Assembly: GCF_021603585.1 (NCBI RefSeq)
Contig: NZ_BQHI01000004.1
Coordinates: 1 to 64,000, forward strand
Length of the DNA stretch: 64,000 nucleotides
Source of the DNA: Pseudomonas sputi
GTDB taxonomy: Bacteria; Pseudomonadota; Gammaproteobacteria; Pseudomonadales; Pseudomonadaceae
Direction: 5' to 3'
The notes under the pieces are model-generated. The model worked only from the letters and a program-made list of their open reading frames with translations, ran no database searches and had not been told where the DNA came from. The position numbers were made by a program, and so were the translations under genes. Positions 26,943 through 35,416 of the stretch are shown here, in pieces (positions within the stretch are counted from its first letter, which is position 1; every line of letters starts with the position of its first letter).

Positions 26943-26972
26943 TGTGCCAATGCAAGCAATACCATTGGCACA
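26943..26972. promoter_or_regulatory. Inverted repeat upstream of mpaR, candidate operator
   Basis: TGTGCCAATG at 26943-26952 and CATTGGCACA at 26963-26972, a perfect 10-bp dyad with a 10-bp spacer. It is centred about 50 bp before the mpaR start codon, within the ccoG-mpaR gap. Size and spacing suit a dimeric regulator, possibly MpaR itself. Confidence 0.55.
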
Positions 26973-26992
26973 ACGGACAGCATCTTAAAGCC

Positions 26993-28423
26993 TCACCGAT
27001 TCATCGGCGCAACAAACCGGCTCTTCGCCACGCTATAAATCTCGGGCTCATCACTGTCGGCAATCCTGAAGCTCAAGGTCTGCGAGCTGCTGGCGGGACG
27101 GTCGGTGGTCATTGCCACGGACACCGGCACATCGACGATCTCGCCCGGCGCCAGGCTCAGTTCGGTCTTGCCTTGCAGCTGGAAGCCGTCACCGTCCACC
27201 AGGCTCAGGTTGTAGTCCTGGCGCTGCTGGGTCTTGTTGATGACTTTGAGGGTGTAGATGTTTTCGATCTGGCCCTGACCATTCTCGCGGAACAGACCAC
27301 GGTCCTTGGTCACGTCCAGCGACACCATTGGCCGTTCGACCAGTGCCAGGGTGAGGGCGCCGATCATCACCACCAGCACCGCGACGTAGCCGATCAGCCG
27401 TGGGCGCAGCAGATGCGTCTTGCCTCCCTGCAATTCACGTTCGGAGGTGTAGCGAATCAGGCCACGGGCGTAATTCATCTTGTCCATGATCGAATCGCAG
27501 GCGTCGATGCACGCTGCGCAGCCGATGCATTCCATTTGCAGGCCGTCGCGGATGTCGATGCCGGTCGGGCAGACCTGCACGCACAACTGGCAATCGATGC
27601 AGTCACCGAGGCCGGCTTCGGCCGGTTTGACCTCGCGTTTGCGCGGGCCACGGCTTTCGCCGCGGGCGACGTCGTAGGAAATGGTCAGGGTGTCCTTGTC
27701 GAACATCACGCTCTGGAACCGCGCATACGGGCACATGTGCATGCACACCGCTTCACGCAGCCAGCCGGCATTGATGTAGGTGGCGGCGGTAAAGAACAGC
27801 ACCCAGAACAGACTGACGCCGCCGATCTGCAGGGTCAGCAGCTCTTCGGCCAGCGGCCGGATCGGGGTGAAGTAGCCGACGAAGGTCAGGCCGGTCAGCA
27901 CGCTGATCGCCAGCCACAGCGTGTGCTTGGCCGCACGTCGTGCCAGTTTGTTCAGGCTCCACGGTGCCGCTTGCAGCTTGATCCGCTGGTTGCGTTCGCC
28001 TTCGGTGATCTTCTCGCACCACATGAAGATCCACGTCCACGAACTCTGTGGGCAGGTGTAACCACACCAGACCCGACCGGCGAACACGGTAATGGCGAAC
28101 AGGCCGAATGCGGCGATGATCAGCAGCGCCGACAGCAGAATGAAATCCTGCGGCCAGAAGGTCGCGCCAAAGATGTGGAATTTGCTTTCGGAAAGGTCCC
28201 AGAGCACTGCCTGACGACCGCCCCAGTTCAGCCACACCGTGCCGAAGAACAGCAAAAACAGAAACCCCGCGCCGCTCATGCGCAAGGTGCGGAACAGGCC
28301 GGTGAAGCTGCGGGTGAAGATCTGGTTGTCGCTGGTGGCGTGTTTCGCCTTCATTGGGCGCGCCGGTACTTTTTTGATCTGGGGAGATGCTTCTACGGTT
28401 CGGACGGGGATTCGTTCGCTCAT
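26993..28423 (-). CDS. ccoG: CcoG-type cbb3 oxidase accessory ferredoxin (second copy type, CcoG2)
   Basis: A 476-residue polyferredoxin of the CcoG/RdxA family. It has about five membrane helices, a NapH-like WCGYTCPQSSWTW motif between helices, and two [4Fe-4S] sites in CIDCQLCVQVCPTGIDIRDG and ECIGCAACIDACDSIMDKM. A C-terminal Ig-like periplasmic domain (about 365-476) follows. CcoG reduces Cu(II) to Cu(I) for CuB insertion into cbb3 oxidase. The start at 28423 (MSERIPVRTV) is preferred over one 8 codons upstream. It is not next to ccoHIS, and its partner mpaR points to the orphan PA4131 type serving the CcoN isoform at 1947. Confidence 0.9.
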   Translation of the reverse strand: MSERIPVRTVEASPQIKKVPARPMKAKHATSDNQIFTRSFTGLFRTLRMSGAGFLFLLFFGTVWLNWGGRQAVLWDLSESKFHIFGATFWPQDFILLSALLIIAAFGLFAITVFAGRVWCGYTCPQSSWTWIFMWCEKITEGERNQRIKLQAAPWSLNKLARRAAKHTLWLAISVLTGLTFVGYFTPIRPLAEELLTLQIGGVSLFWVLFFTAATYINAGWLREAVCMHMCPYARFQSVMFDKDTLTISYDVARGESRGPRKREVKPAEAGLGDCIDCQLCVQVCPTGIDIRDGLQMECIGCAACIDACDSIMDKMNYARGLIRYTSERELQGGKTHLLRPRLIGYVAVLVVMIGALTLALVERPMVSLDVTKDRGLFRENGQGQIENIYTLKVINKTQQRQDYNLSLVDGDGFQLQGKTELSLAPGEIVDVPVSVAMTTDRPASSSQTLSFRIADSDEPEIYSVAKSRFVAPMNR

Positions 28424-28618
28424 GGTCGTTCGCTCATCAGCCTCCATCAGGCCAGGGAACTATGAGCGTCGATCTGTTTGCATAACAGACTCAGGTATTT
28501 CAATAAAAAGCGGATCAGATGGATTCTGAGTCAATGCCTGCGACAACTTGAAGCAGCCCGCAGGCCAAAGCGCAGAGGCCTATCCCAGAGCTCTGCGCCG
28601 GTTGTTGATCGAGGTCAG

Positions 28619-28867
28619 TCAAATCACCGAATCACTGTCGTCGGCCTTCAGGTGTTTGCGCCCATCCCGGGCGCCTGCGACGGTCAATGCATCGGCTTCC
28701 GCTTCGGTGACGTAGATGCGCCGTCCTTCCACTTCGACGAACGACATGGCTTTTTCGCTATCTGTTCTGACTTCCAGCGTGTCGCAGATCCGGATTTCCT
28801 CACCGTTTTCCACGGTGAAAAAACAGACTTTCGATTCCGGATTGCTTTCATCGATACGAACGGGCAT
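28619..28867 (-). CDS. DUF3203 protein
   Basis: An 82-residue acidic cytosolic protein that matches the Pseudomonas-specific DUF3203 family: MPVRID.., CFFTVENGEEIRICDTL, then EKAMSFVEVEGRRIYVTEAEADALTVAGA and a terminal HLKADD. Two beta-strand-rich halves are likely. AAAAAGGA precedes the start. It lies between ccoG and mgtC with its own promoter region and has no operon partner. Function unknown. Confidence 0.8.
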   Translation of the reverse strand: MPVRIDESNPESKVCFFTVENGEEIRICDTLEVRTDSEKAMSFVEVEGRRIYVTEAEADALTVAGARDGRKHLKADDSDSVI

Positions 28868-28990
28868 GGGCGTGTCCTTTTTTCACGGGAGTCTGAGACG
28901 TTAGGGTGCGCGGTTCTGCAGATCGTTCGACGCAACCGATTAATGGTCGCCGCTGTCCATCCTTTATCAACGCATTACAAGGACTGGACG

Positions 28991-29527
28991 ATGAACGCCT
29001 GGTGGCATGAAGTGTGGGAAACCCTGCAAGCGGAATTCGCTGACATCGGCGATGCGTCGCAGCTGACCCGGATCACCGTGCGCCTGCTGACGGCGGCGAT
29101 ATTGGGCGGGATTCTCGGCTTCGAGCGTGAACACAAAGGCAAAGCCGCCGGGGTGCGAACGCACATGCTGGTGGCCCTCGGCGCGGCGCTGTTTGTACTG
29201 GTGCCGCAATTGTCCGGGTCCCAGGCCGACGCCATGAGCCGGGTGGTGCAAGGGGTCATCGCCGGCATCGGCTTTCTCGGCGCCGGCACCATCCTGAAGA
29301 ACCACGAAGGTGACGAAGGCCACGTCAAGGGCCTGACCACCGCCGCCGGCCTGTGGTTGACCGCCGCCATCGGCGTCGCGGCCGGGTTGGGCCGCGAGTC
29401 GACAGCGGTGCTCAGTACGTTGCTGGCGCTGGGGATCTTCAGCGTCATGCCGCGGATCGTCAGCGTCTTCGAGAAGGATGAACCGGATAAGGATCGTATC
29501 GAGAAGGACCCCAACGATCCGCGCTGA
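28991..29527 (+). CDS. MgtC/SapB family membrane protein
   Basis: A 178-residue inner-membrane protein with four to five helices after a short amphipathic N-terminus. The MgtC signature is clear: LLTAAILGGILGFEREHKGKAAGVRTHMLVALGAALF, in two blocks, then GVIAGIGFLGAGTI and GLTTAAGLWLTAAIGVAAGLG. It lacks the C-terminal ACT-like domain of Salmonella MgtC, so it is the short SapB-like form. Long-form MgtC aids growth at low magnesium and inside macrophages and inhibits ATP synthase; the role of short forms is open. CAAGGA precedes the ATG at 28991. Its TGA stop directly abuts the stop of the convergent small gene. Confidence 0.85.
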   Translation: MNAWWHEVWETLQAEFADIGDASQLTRITVRLLTAAILGGILGFEREHKGKAAGVRTHMLVALGAALFVLVPQLSGSQADAMSRVVQGVIAGIGFLGAGTILKNHEGDEGHVKGLTTAAGLWLTAAIGVAAGLGRESTAVLSTLLALGIFSVMPRIVSVFEKDEPDKDRIEKDPNDPR

Positions 29528-29686
29528 TCAGACGATCACCGGCGGCATGGTCGTCGGCGGTTCTTCCTTGGGCGGTGGCGTGGTGCCAGGTGGCTCCTGT
29601 TCGGGAATCGGCTGTGGCTCGGTCTCGGGCAGGATCGGTTTGTCGATGTTCGGATCCGGTGTTTCGGCGGGAATCGGGATAGTCAT
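29528..29686 (-). CDS. Small proline/glutamate-rich protein
   Basis: A 52-residue protein starting at ATG 29684-29686 behind a perfect GGAGG. Composition is extreme: about 19 prolines and many Glu/Thr, with blocks such as PETEPQPIPEQEPPGTTPPP, and no hydrophobic core, so it is likely disordered. It has no signal peptide. Similar short proline-rich genes are seen in other pseudomonads from memory, which together with the strong ribosome site makes it a plausible real gene. Its stop forms TGATCA with the mgtC stop. Function unknown. Confidence 0.55.
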   Translation of the reverse strand: MTIPIPAETPDPNIDKPILPETEPQPIPEQEPPGTTPPPKEEPPTTMPPVIV

Positions 29687-29786
29687 CGGGTGAACCTCCG
29701 TGTGGCACTTGGCGTGGGACGTGCTTAAGTGGATTGACCACTTCACTGCGAAATCGATCCGATTTTGTAGCGGGGCAAATCCCTGT

Positions 29787-29814
29787 GAACTTTTCCCGGC
29801 GACGGCCGCTCGGA
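29787..29814 (+). promoter_or_regulatory. AlgU (sigma-22)-like promoter upstream of glgE
   Basis: GAACTT at 29787-29792, a 17-bp spacer, and TCGGA at 29810-29814 fit the AlgU/RpoE consensus GAACTT-N16/17-TCTGA with one mismatch. The predicted start lies about 80 bp before glgE. AlgU governs osmotic-stress and alginate genes in Pseudomonas. Confidence 0.5.
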
Positions 29815-29902
29815 ACCTGAGAGAGTTCATCCGGGCCCAGGCCCGGCCGTGACCGCCAAACAGGCAAACGAGCGTCCTTGGGGCGTTAAGGAGAGATGCT
29901 CA

Positions 29903-31900
29903 ATGACTGCTGAAAAACCCGCCGAACAGAGCTACAACCCGCACATGCCGCTGTCGCAGGCTTTGCTGTTGCCGCGCATCGTCATTGAAGACACCGCGCC
30001 AACCCTCGATGGCGGCCAGTTTGCCGTCAAGGCCATTGCCGGCCGCAAGATCGTGGTCACCAGCAAGGTGTTCGCCGACGGTCACGACAAACTGGCGGTG
30101 CGTATCCGCTGGCGCGAAGAGGGCGACGAGTCGTGGCAGACCGAGGTCATGTCCGATCAGGGCAATAACGGCTGGCGCGGTGTGTTCCAGCCACAGCGCA
30201 TGGGCCGCTATCTGTTTCTGATCGAAGCCTGGATCGACCAGTTCGCCAGTTTTCAATACGAGCTGGAGAAGAAACACACTGCCGGTGTCCCGGTCAGCCT
30301 CGAGCTGCAAGAGGGCCGCACCCTGGTGCAGCAGGCTGCCGAGCGCAGCGAAGGTCAGCTCAGCGAACAGCTGGCCGGCCTGCACCACGAATTGTCCGGC
30401 CTGCTCGAAACCGAGCAGGTCGCGTTGTTTTTGCACTCGCGCAGTGCGCAACTGATGGCCGAGGCGGATCATCGCGCCTACCTGAGCATCAGTGCGGAAT
30501 TCCCGGTGGACGTCGAACGCGAACTGGCGGAGTTTGCCAGTTGGTACGAACTGTTTCCCCGCTCGATCACCGATGATCCTGCCCGCCACGGCACTTTCAA
30601 TGATGTGCATTCGCGGCTGCCGATGATTCAGGACATGGGGTTTGACGTGTTGTACTTCACGCCGATTCACCCGATTGGTCGCAGCCATCGCAAGGGGCGC
30701 AACAATTCCCTGACCGCCGGCCCGGATGATCCTGGCAGCCCGTATGCGATCGGCAGCGAGGAGGGCGGCCACGAAGCGATTCACTCGCAACTCGGCACCC
30801 GCGAGGATTTCCGCCGGCTGGTGGCGGCCGCTGCCGAGCACGGTCTGGAAATCGCCCTCGACTTCGCCATCCAGTGTTCCCAGGATCACCCGTGGCTCAA
30901 GCAGCATCCGGGCTGGTTCAACTGGCGGCCGGACGGCACGATCAAATACGCGGAGAACCCGCCGAAGAAATACCAGGACATCGTCAACGTCGACTTCTAT
31001 GCGCCGGAAGCGATTCCGAGTCTGTGGGTCGAGTTGCGCGACATCGTGGTCGGCTGGGTGAAGGAGGGCGTGAAGATTTTTCGCGTCGATAACCCGCACA
31101 CCAAGCCGCTGCCGTTCTGGCAATGGCTGATCGCCGATGTGCGCACGCTGTACCCGGAAGTGATCTTCCTCGCCGAAGCCTTTACCACGCCGGCGATGAT
31201 GGCGCGCCTGGGCAAGGTCGGTTACACCCAGAGCTACACCTATTTCACCTGGCGCAATACCAAGACCGAATTGGCGACCTACTTCACCGAACTGAATGAG
31301 TCGCCGTGGCGCGAATGCTATCGGCCGAATTTCTTCGTCAACACCCCGGACATCAACCCGGCGTTCCTGCATGAGTCGGGACGTCCCGGATTTCTCATCC
31401 GCGCCGCGCTGGCGACCATGGGCTCGGGCCTGTGGGGCATGTATTCAGGGTTTGAGCTGTGCGAATCGGCGCCGGTGCCGGGCAAGGAGGAATACCTCGA
31501 TTCCGAGAAGTACGAGATCCGCGTCCGCGACTTCAACCAGCCCGGCAACATCATTGCCGAAATCGCCCAGCTCAACCGCATCCGCCGCCAGAACCCGGCG
31601 CTGCACAGTCACCTGGGCCTGAAGATCTACAACGCCTGGAACGACAACATTCTGTATTTCGGCAAGCGCAGCGCGGACGGCAGCAACTTCATTCTGGTCG
31701 CTGTCAGCCTCGACCCGCATAACGTGCAGGAGGCGAATTTCGAGCTGCCGCTGTGGGAAATGGGCCTGCCGGACAATGCCACCACCCACGGCGAAGACCT
31801 GATGAACGGCCATCGCTGGGACTGGCACGGCAAATACCAGTTCATGCGGATCGACCCGGCGTATCAGCCGTTCGGAATCTGGCGCATTACTTCCCCTTGA
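29903..31900 (+). CDS. glgE: Alpha-1,4-glucan:maltose-1-phosphate maltosyltransferase GlgE
   Basis: A 665-residue GH13_3 enzyme that extends alpha-1,4-glucan with maltose units from maltose-1-phosphate. An N-terminal beta-sandwich (about 20-130) and helical insert precede the TIM barrel. Catalytic motifs are FRVDNPHTKPLPFW (Asp nucleophile) and VIFLAEAF (Glu acid/base), and the GlgE-specific NWRPDGTIKYAENPPKKYQDI loop is present. The start at 29903 is set by AAGGAGAG; a frame open 18 codons further up lacks this. It is the first gene of glgE-treS-glgB; a REP element separates it from treS. GlgE completes the trehalose-to-glucan route with the next gene product. Confidence 0.95.
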   Translation: MTAEKPAEQSYNPHMPLSQALLLPRIVIEDTAPTLDGGQFAVKAIAGRKIVVTSKVFADGHDKLAVRIRWREEGDESWQTEVMSDQGNNGWRGVFQPQRMGRYLFLIEAWIDQFASFQYELEKKHTAGVPVSLELQEGRTLVQQAAERSEGQLSEQLAGLHHELSGLLETEQVALFLHSRSAQLMAEADHRAYLSISAEFPVDVERELAEFASWYELFPRSITDDPARHGTFNDVHSRLPMIQDMGFDVLYFTPIHPIGRSHRKGRNNSLTAGPDDPGSPYAIGSEEGGHEAIHSQLGTREDFRRLVAAAAEHGLEIALDFAIQCSQDHPWLKQHPGWFNWRPDGTIKYAENPPKKYQDIVNVDFYAPEAIPSLWVELRDIVVGWVKEGVKIFRVDNPHTKPLPFWQWLIADVRTLYPEVIFLAEAFTTPAMMARLGKVGYTQSYTYFTWRNTKTELATYFTELNESPWRECYRPNFFVNTPDINPAFLHESGRPGFLIRAALATMGSGLWGMYSGFELCESAPVPGKEEYLDSEKYEIRVRDFNQPGNIIAEIAQLNRIRRQNPALHSHLGLKIYNAWNDNILYFGKRSADGSNFILVAVSLDPHNVQEANFELPLWEMGLPDNATTHGEDLMNGHRWDWHGKYQFMRIDPAYQPFGIWRITSP

Positions 31901-32020
31901 TCGTTCCCGCGTTGAGGCGTCGAACCGTCCGCGTGGGAATGCATACCGCGACGCTCCGCGTCCCAAAGCGGACGCAGAGCGTCCATGGCGGCATTCCCAC
32001 GCGGAGCGTGGGAACGATCA
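31898..32020. repeat. Composite REP element between glgE and treS
   Basis: A 123-bp block begins GATCGTTCCCGCG at the glgE stop codon and ends GCGTGGGAACGATC. Inside it lie further palindromic pieces (GCGTGGGAATGC / GCATTCCCACGC, and GACGCTCCGCGTC / GACGCAGAGCGTC). This looks like paired REP units in opposite orientation (a BIME-like arrangement). Confidence 0.8.
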
Positions 32021-32072
32021 GCGATCAGCGATCTGCGCAGGGCGCCCTTATTGAATTCAACAGGAGTTTCAC

Positions 32073-35000
32073 ATGGCGAAGAAACCCAAGGCAGCCACCT
32101 TCATCAAAGACCCGCTCTGGTACAAGGACGCGGTCATCTATCAAGTTCACGTCAAATCCTTTTTCGACTCGAACAACGACGGGATCGGCGACTTTCCCGG
32201 CCTGATCGCCAAACTCGATTACATCGCCGATCTTGGCGTCAACACCATCTGGCTGTTGCCGTTCTACCCTTCGCCACGCCGCGACGACGGTTACGACATC
32301 GCCGAATACCGAGGCGTCCACAGCGATTACGGGACGATGGCCGACGCCAAGCGCTTTATCGTCGAGGCGCACAAGCGTGGCCTGCGGGTGATTACCGAGC
32401 TGGTCATCAACCACACCTCCGATCAGCACCCGTGGTTCCAGCGTGCGCGCAAGGCCAAGCCCGGTTCGGCGGCGCGGGACTTTTACGTGTGGTCGGATGA
32501 CGACCAGAAATACGACGGCACCCGGATCATTTTCCTCGACACCGAAAAGTCCAACTGGACTTGGGACCCGGTGGCCGGTCAGTACTTCTGGCACCGCTTC
32601 TATTCGCACCAGCCGGATCTCAACTTCGATAACCCGCAAGTCATGAAAGCCGTGCTGTCGGTGATGCGCTACTGGCTGGACATGGGCATCGACGGCCTGC
32701 GACTGGATGCGATTCCGTACCTGATCGAACGCGACGGCACCCACAACGAAAACCTCCCGGAAACCCACGACGTTCTCAAGCAGATCCGCGCCGAAATCGA
32801 CGCCAACTACCCCGATCGCATGCTGCTGGCCGAAGCCAACCAATGGCCGGAAGACACCCAGCTGTACTTCGGCGATACCGACGCCGAGGGCGTCAATGGC
32901 GACGAGTGCCACATGGCGTTCCACTTTCCGCTGATGCCGCGCATGTACATGGCGCTGGCCCAGGAAGATCGCTTCCCGATCACCGACATCTTGCGCCAGA
33001 CCCCGGAGATTCCGGCCAACTGCCAGTGGGCGATCTTTCTGCGCAACCACGATGAACTGACGCTGGAGATGGTCACCGACAAGGAGCGCGACTACCTGTG
33101 GAATTACTACGCCGCCGACCGTCGCGCGCGGATCAACCTGGGTATCCGCCGGCGTCTGGCGCCGCTGATGGAGCGCGACCGCCGCCGCATCGAGCTGCTC
33201 AACAGTCTGCTGCTGTCGATGCCCGGCACGCCGACCCTGTATTACGGAGATGAAATCGGCATGGGCGACAACATTTATCTGGGCGACCGCGATGGCGTGC
33301 GTACGCCGATGCAATGGTCGATCGACCGCAACGGTGGCTTCTCCCGCGCCGATCCGGCCAGTCTGGTGCTGCCGCCGATCATGGACCCGCAATACGGCTA
33401 TCAGTCGGTGAACGTCGAAACCCAGGCCGGCGATCCGCATTCACTGCTGAACTGGACCCGTCGTCTGCTGGCCGTGCGCAAGCAATCCAAGGCGTTTGGT
33501 CGCGGTACGTTGAAAATGCTTTCGCCGGCCAACCGCCGCGTTCTGGCGTACACCCGCGAATACACCGGACCGGACGGCAAGCACGAAATCATTCTGTGCG
33601 TGGCCAACGTGTCGCGCAGCGCGCAAGCGGTGGAGCTCGACCTGTCGGCCTACGTCGGCATGGTGCCGGTGGAGATGCTGGGCGGTAACGCGTTCCCGCC
33701 CATCGGCCAGTTGAGTTTCCTGCTGACCTTGCCGCCTTACGGTTTCTACTGGTTCGGCCTGGCGGCGGAAAACCAGATGCCGAGCTGGCACGTCGAGCCG
33801 GCGCAGAGCCTGCCGGACTTCACCACGCTGGTGCTGAAAAAGCGCATGGAGGAACTGCTCGAAGCACCGTCCCGGGCCATGCTCGAGCAGACCATCCTGC
33901 CGAACTGGCTGCAGAATCGTCGCTGGTTCGCCGGCAAGGACGCCGCCATCGACCAGGTGAGCCTGGCCTACGGCGTGCGCTTCGGCGATGCGCAGCATCC
34001 GGTGCTGTTGAGCGAAATCGAAGTGCAGAGCGGCGGGCAGACCAGTCGCTATCAATTGCCGTTCGGCTTCATATCCGAAGATCAGGTCGGGCCGGCATTG
34101 CCGCAGCAACTGGCTTTGGCCCGCGTGCGCCGGGTGCGTCAGGTCGGGTTGATTACCGATGCCTTCAGCCTTGAAGCGTTTATTCGCGCGGTGCTGCAAG
34201 GCATGCAGGGCGGTACGGTGCTGGAATCCGGTGACGGCGAGATCCGTTTCGAGGCAACGCCGCAACTGGAAAAGCTTGGCCTCGGCGCCGAATCCGAAGT
34301 GCGCTATCTGTCCGCCGAGCAATCCAACAGTTCGGTGGTGATCGGCAACAGCCTGGTGCTCAAGCTGATCCGCAAAGTCGCTTCTGGCGTACACCCGGAA
34401 CTGGAAATGAGCGCTTACCTGACGGCGGCCGGATTTGCCAATATCTCCCCGCTGCTGGGTTCGGTGATTCGCCGCGGCGCCGATGGCGAGGACAACCTGC
34501 TGATGATTGCGCAGGGCTATCTGAGCAACCAGGGCGATGCCTGGGAATGGACGCAGAACAACCTCGAACGGGCGCTGCGCGATGAGCTGGCTGACGCCAT
34601 GTCTGAACAGGCGCAACACTACAACGCCCTCGGTGAGCTGAAGGATTTCGCCGGCATGCTCGGCCAGCGCCTGGGTGAAATGCATCAGGTGCTGGCAGCG
34701 CCGAGCGACAACAACGACTTCGCGCCGCAGGTCAGTTCGGCCAAGGATGCCCAGGCGATCGGCAAGGACGTCGGGGCGCAGGTCGAGCACGCTTTGAAAC
34801 TCCTGAAGCAACATCAGGGCGAACTTGACGCGGCGGATCAGAAGCTTGTCGCTCGATTGCTCGACAACAAGAAAACCATCCTGGCCCATGTGCAGCAACT
34901 GGCGAAACAATCCGCGGGCGGCTTACGCATTCGTGTGCACGGCGATCTGCATTTGGGACAAGTGCTGGTGATCAAGGGCGATGCCTTCCTGATCGATTTC

Positions 35001-35414
35001 GAGGGCGAACCGGCACGGCCACTGGCCGAGCGCCGGGGCAAGCACAGTCCGTACAAGGACGTCAGCGGGGTGCTGCGCTCCTTCGACTATGCCGCGGCCA
35101 TGGCCCTGAATGTGCACAACGTCGACAACAGCCCCGAGGCTGAAGCCGCGCGCCGGCGGGTCACGGAGCGGTATTTGCGTGAAGCACGGGACGCATTTCT
35201 CCAGGCATATCGCCAAGCGGCAGCTAGTCTTGATCATGCCTGGCAAGATCCTGAAGGTGCCGACGCCGCACTGGCGTTGTTCGGTCTGGAGAAAGCGGCC
35301 TACGAAGTGGCCTATGAAGCCGAAAATCGCCCCACCTGGCTGCCCGTGCCGCTGCACGGTCTGTATGGGTTGTTGACGGGGCTCAAACCCTTTTCCGATC
35401 TTGGTGGAGAGTAG
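32073..35414 (+). CDS. treS: Trehalose synthase-maltokinase fusion (TreS-Pep2)
   Basis: A 1113-residue bifunctional protein. Residues 1-560 are a GH13_16 trehalose synthase, interconverting trehalose and maltose, with [11 protein letters not shown] (nucleophile), [11 protein letters not shown] (acid/base) and [12 protein letters not shown]. Residues about 590-1113 are a maltokinase (Pep2/Mak) that phosphorylates maltose with ATP. Its catalytic loop is [13 protein letters not shown], with DFEGEP as the metal-binding segment. The fusion feeds maltose-1-phosphate directly to GlgE, and such fusions are common in Pseudomonas. CAGGAG precedes the ATG at 32073. The next gene, glgB, starts 2 bp after the stop. 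Confidence 0.95.
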   Translation: MAKKPKAATFIKDPLWYKDAVIYQVHVKSFFDSNNDGIGDFPGLIAKLDYIADLGVNTIWLLPFYPSPRRDDGYDIAEYRGVHSDYGTMADAKRFIVEAHKRGLRVITELVINHTSDQHPWFQRARKAKPGSAARDFYVWSDDDQKYDGTRIIFLDTEKSNWTWDPVAGQYFWHRFYSHQPDLNFDNPQVMKAVLSVMRYWLDMGIDGLRLDAIPYLIERDGTHNENLPETHDVLKQIRAEIDANYPDRMLLAEANQWPEDTQLYFGDTDAEGVNGDECHMAFHFPLMPRMYMALAQEDRFPITDILRQTPEIPANCQWAIFLRNHDELTLEMVTDKERDYLWNYYAADRRARINLGIRRRLAPLMERDRRRIELLNSLLLSMPGTPTLYYGDEIGMGDNIYLGDRDGVRTPMQWSIDRNGGFSRADPASLVLPPIMDPQYGYQSVNVETQAGDPHSLLNWTRRLLAVRKQSKAFGRGTLKMLSPANRRVLAYTREYTGPDGKHEIILCVANVSRSAQAVELDLSAYVGMVPVEMLGGNAFPPIGQLSFLLTLPPYGFYWFGLAAENQMPSWHVEPAQSLPDFTTLVLKKRMEELLEAPSRAMLEQTILPNWLQNRRWFAGKDAAIDQVSLAYGVRFGDAQHPVLLSEIEVQSGGQTSRYQLPFGFISEDQVGPALPQQLALARVRRVRQVGLITDAFSLEAFIRAVLQGMQGGTVLESGDGEIRFEATPQLEKLGLGAESEVRYLSAEQSNSSVVIGNSLVLKLIRKVASGVHPELEMSAYLTAAGFANISPLLGSVIRRGADGEDNLLMIAQGYLSNQGDAWEWTQNNLERALRDELADAMSEQAQHYNALGELKDFAGMLGQRLGEMHQVLAAPSDNNDFAPQVSSAKDAQAIGKDVGAQVEHALKLLKQHQGELDAADQKLVARLLDNKKTILAHVQQLAKQSAGGLRIRVHGDLHLGQVLVIKGDAFLIDFEGEPARPLAERRGKHSPYKDVSGVLRSFDYAAAMALNVHNVDNSPEAEAARRRVTERYLREARDAFLQAYRQAAASLDHAWQDPEGADAALALFGLEKAAYEVAYEAENRPTWLPVPLHGLYGLLTGLKPFSDLGGE

Positions 35415-35416
35415 TC

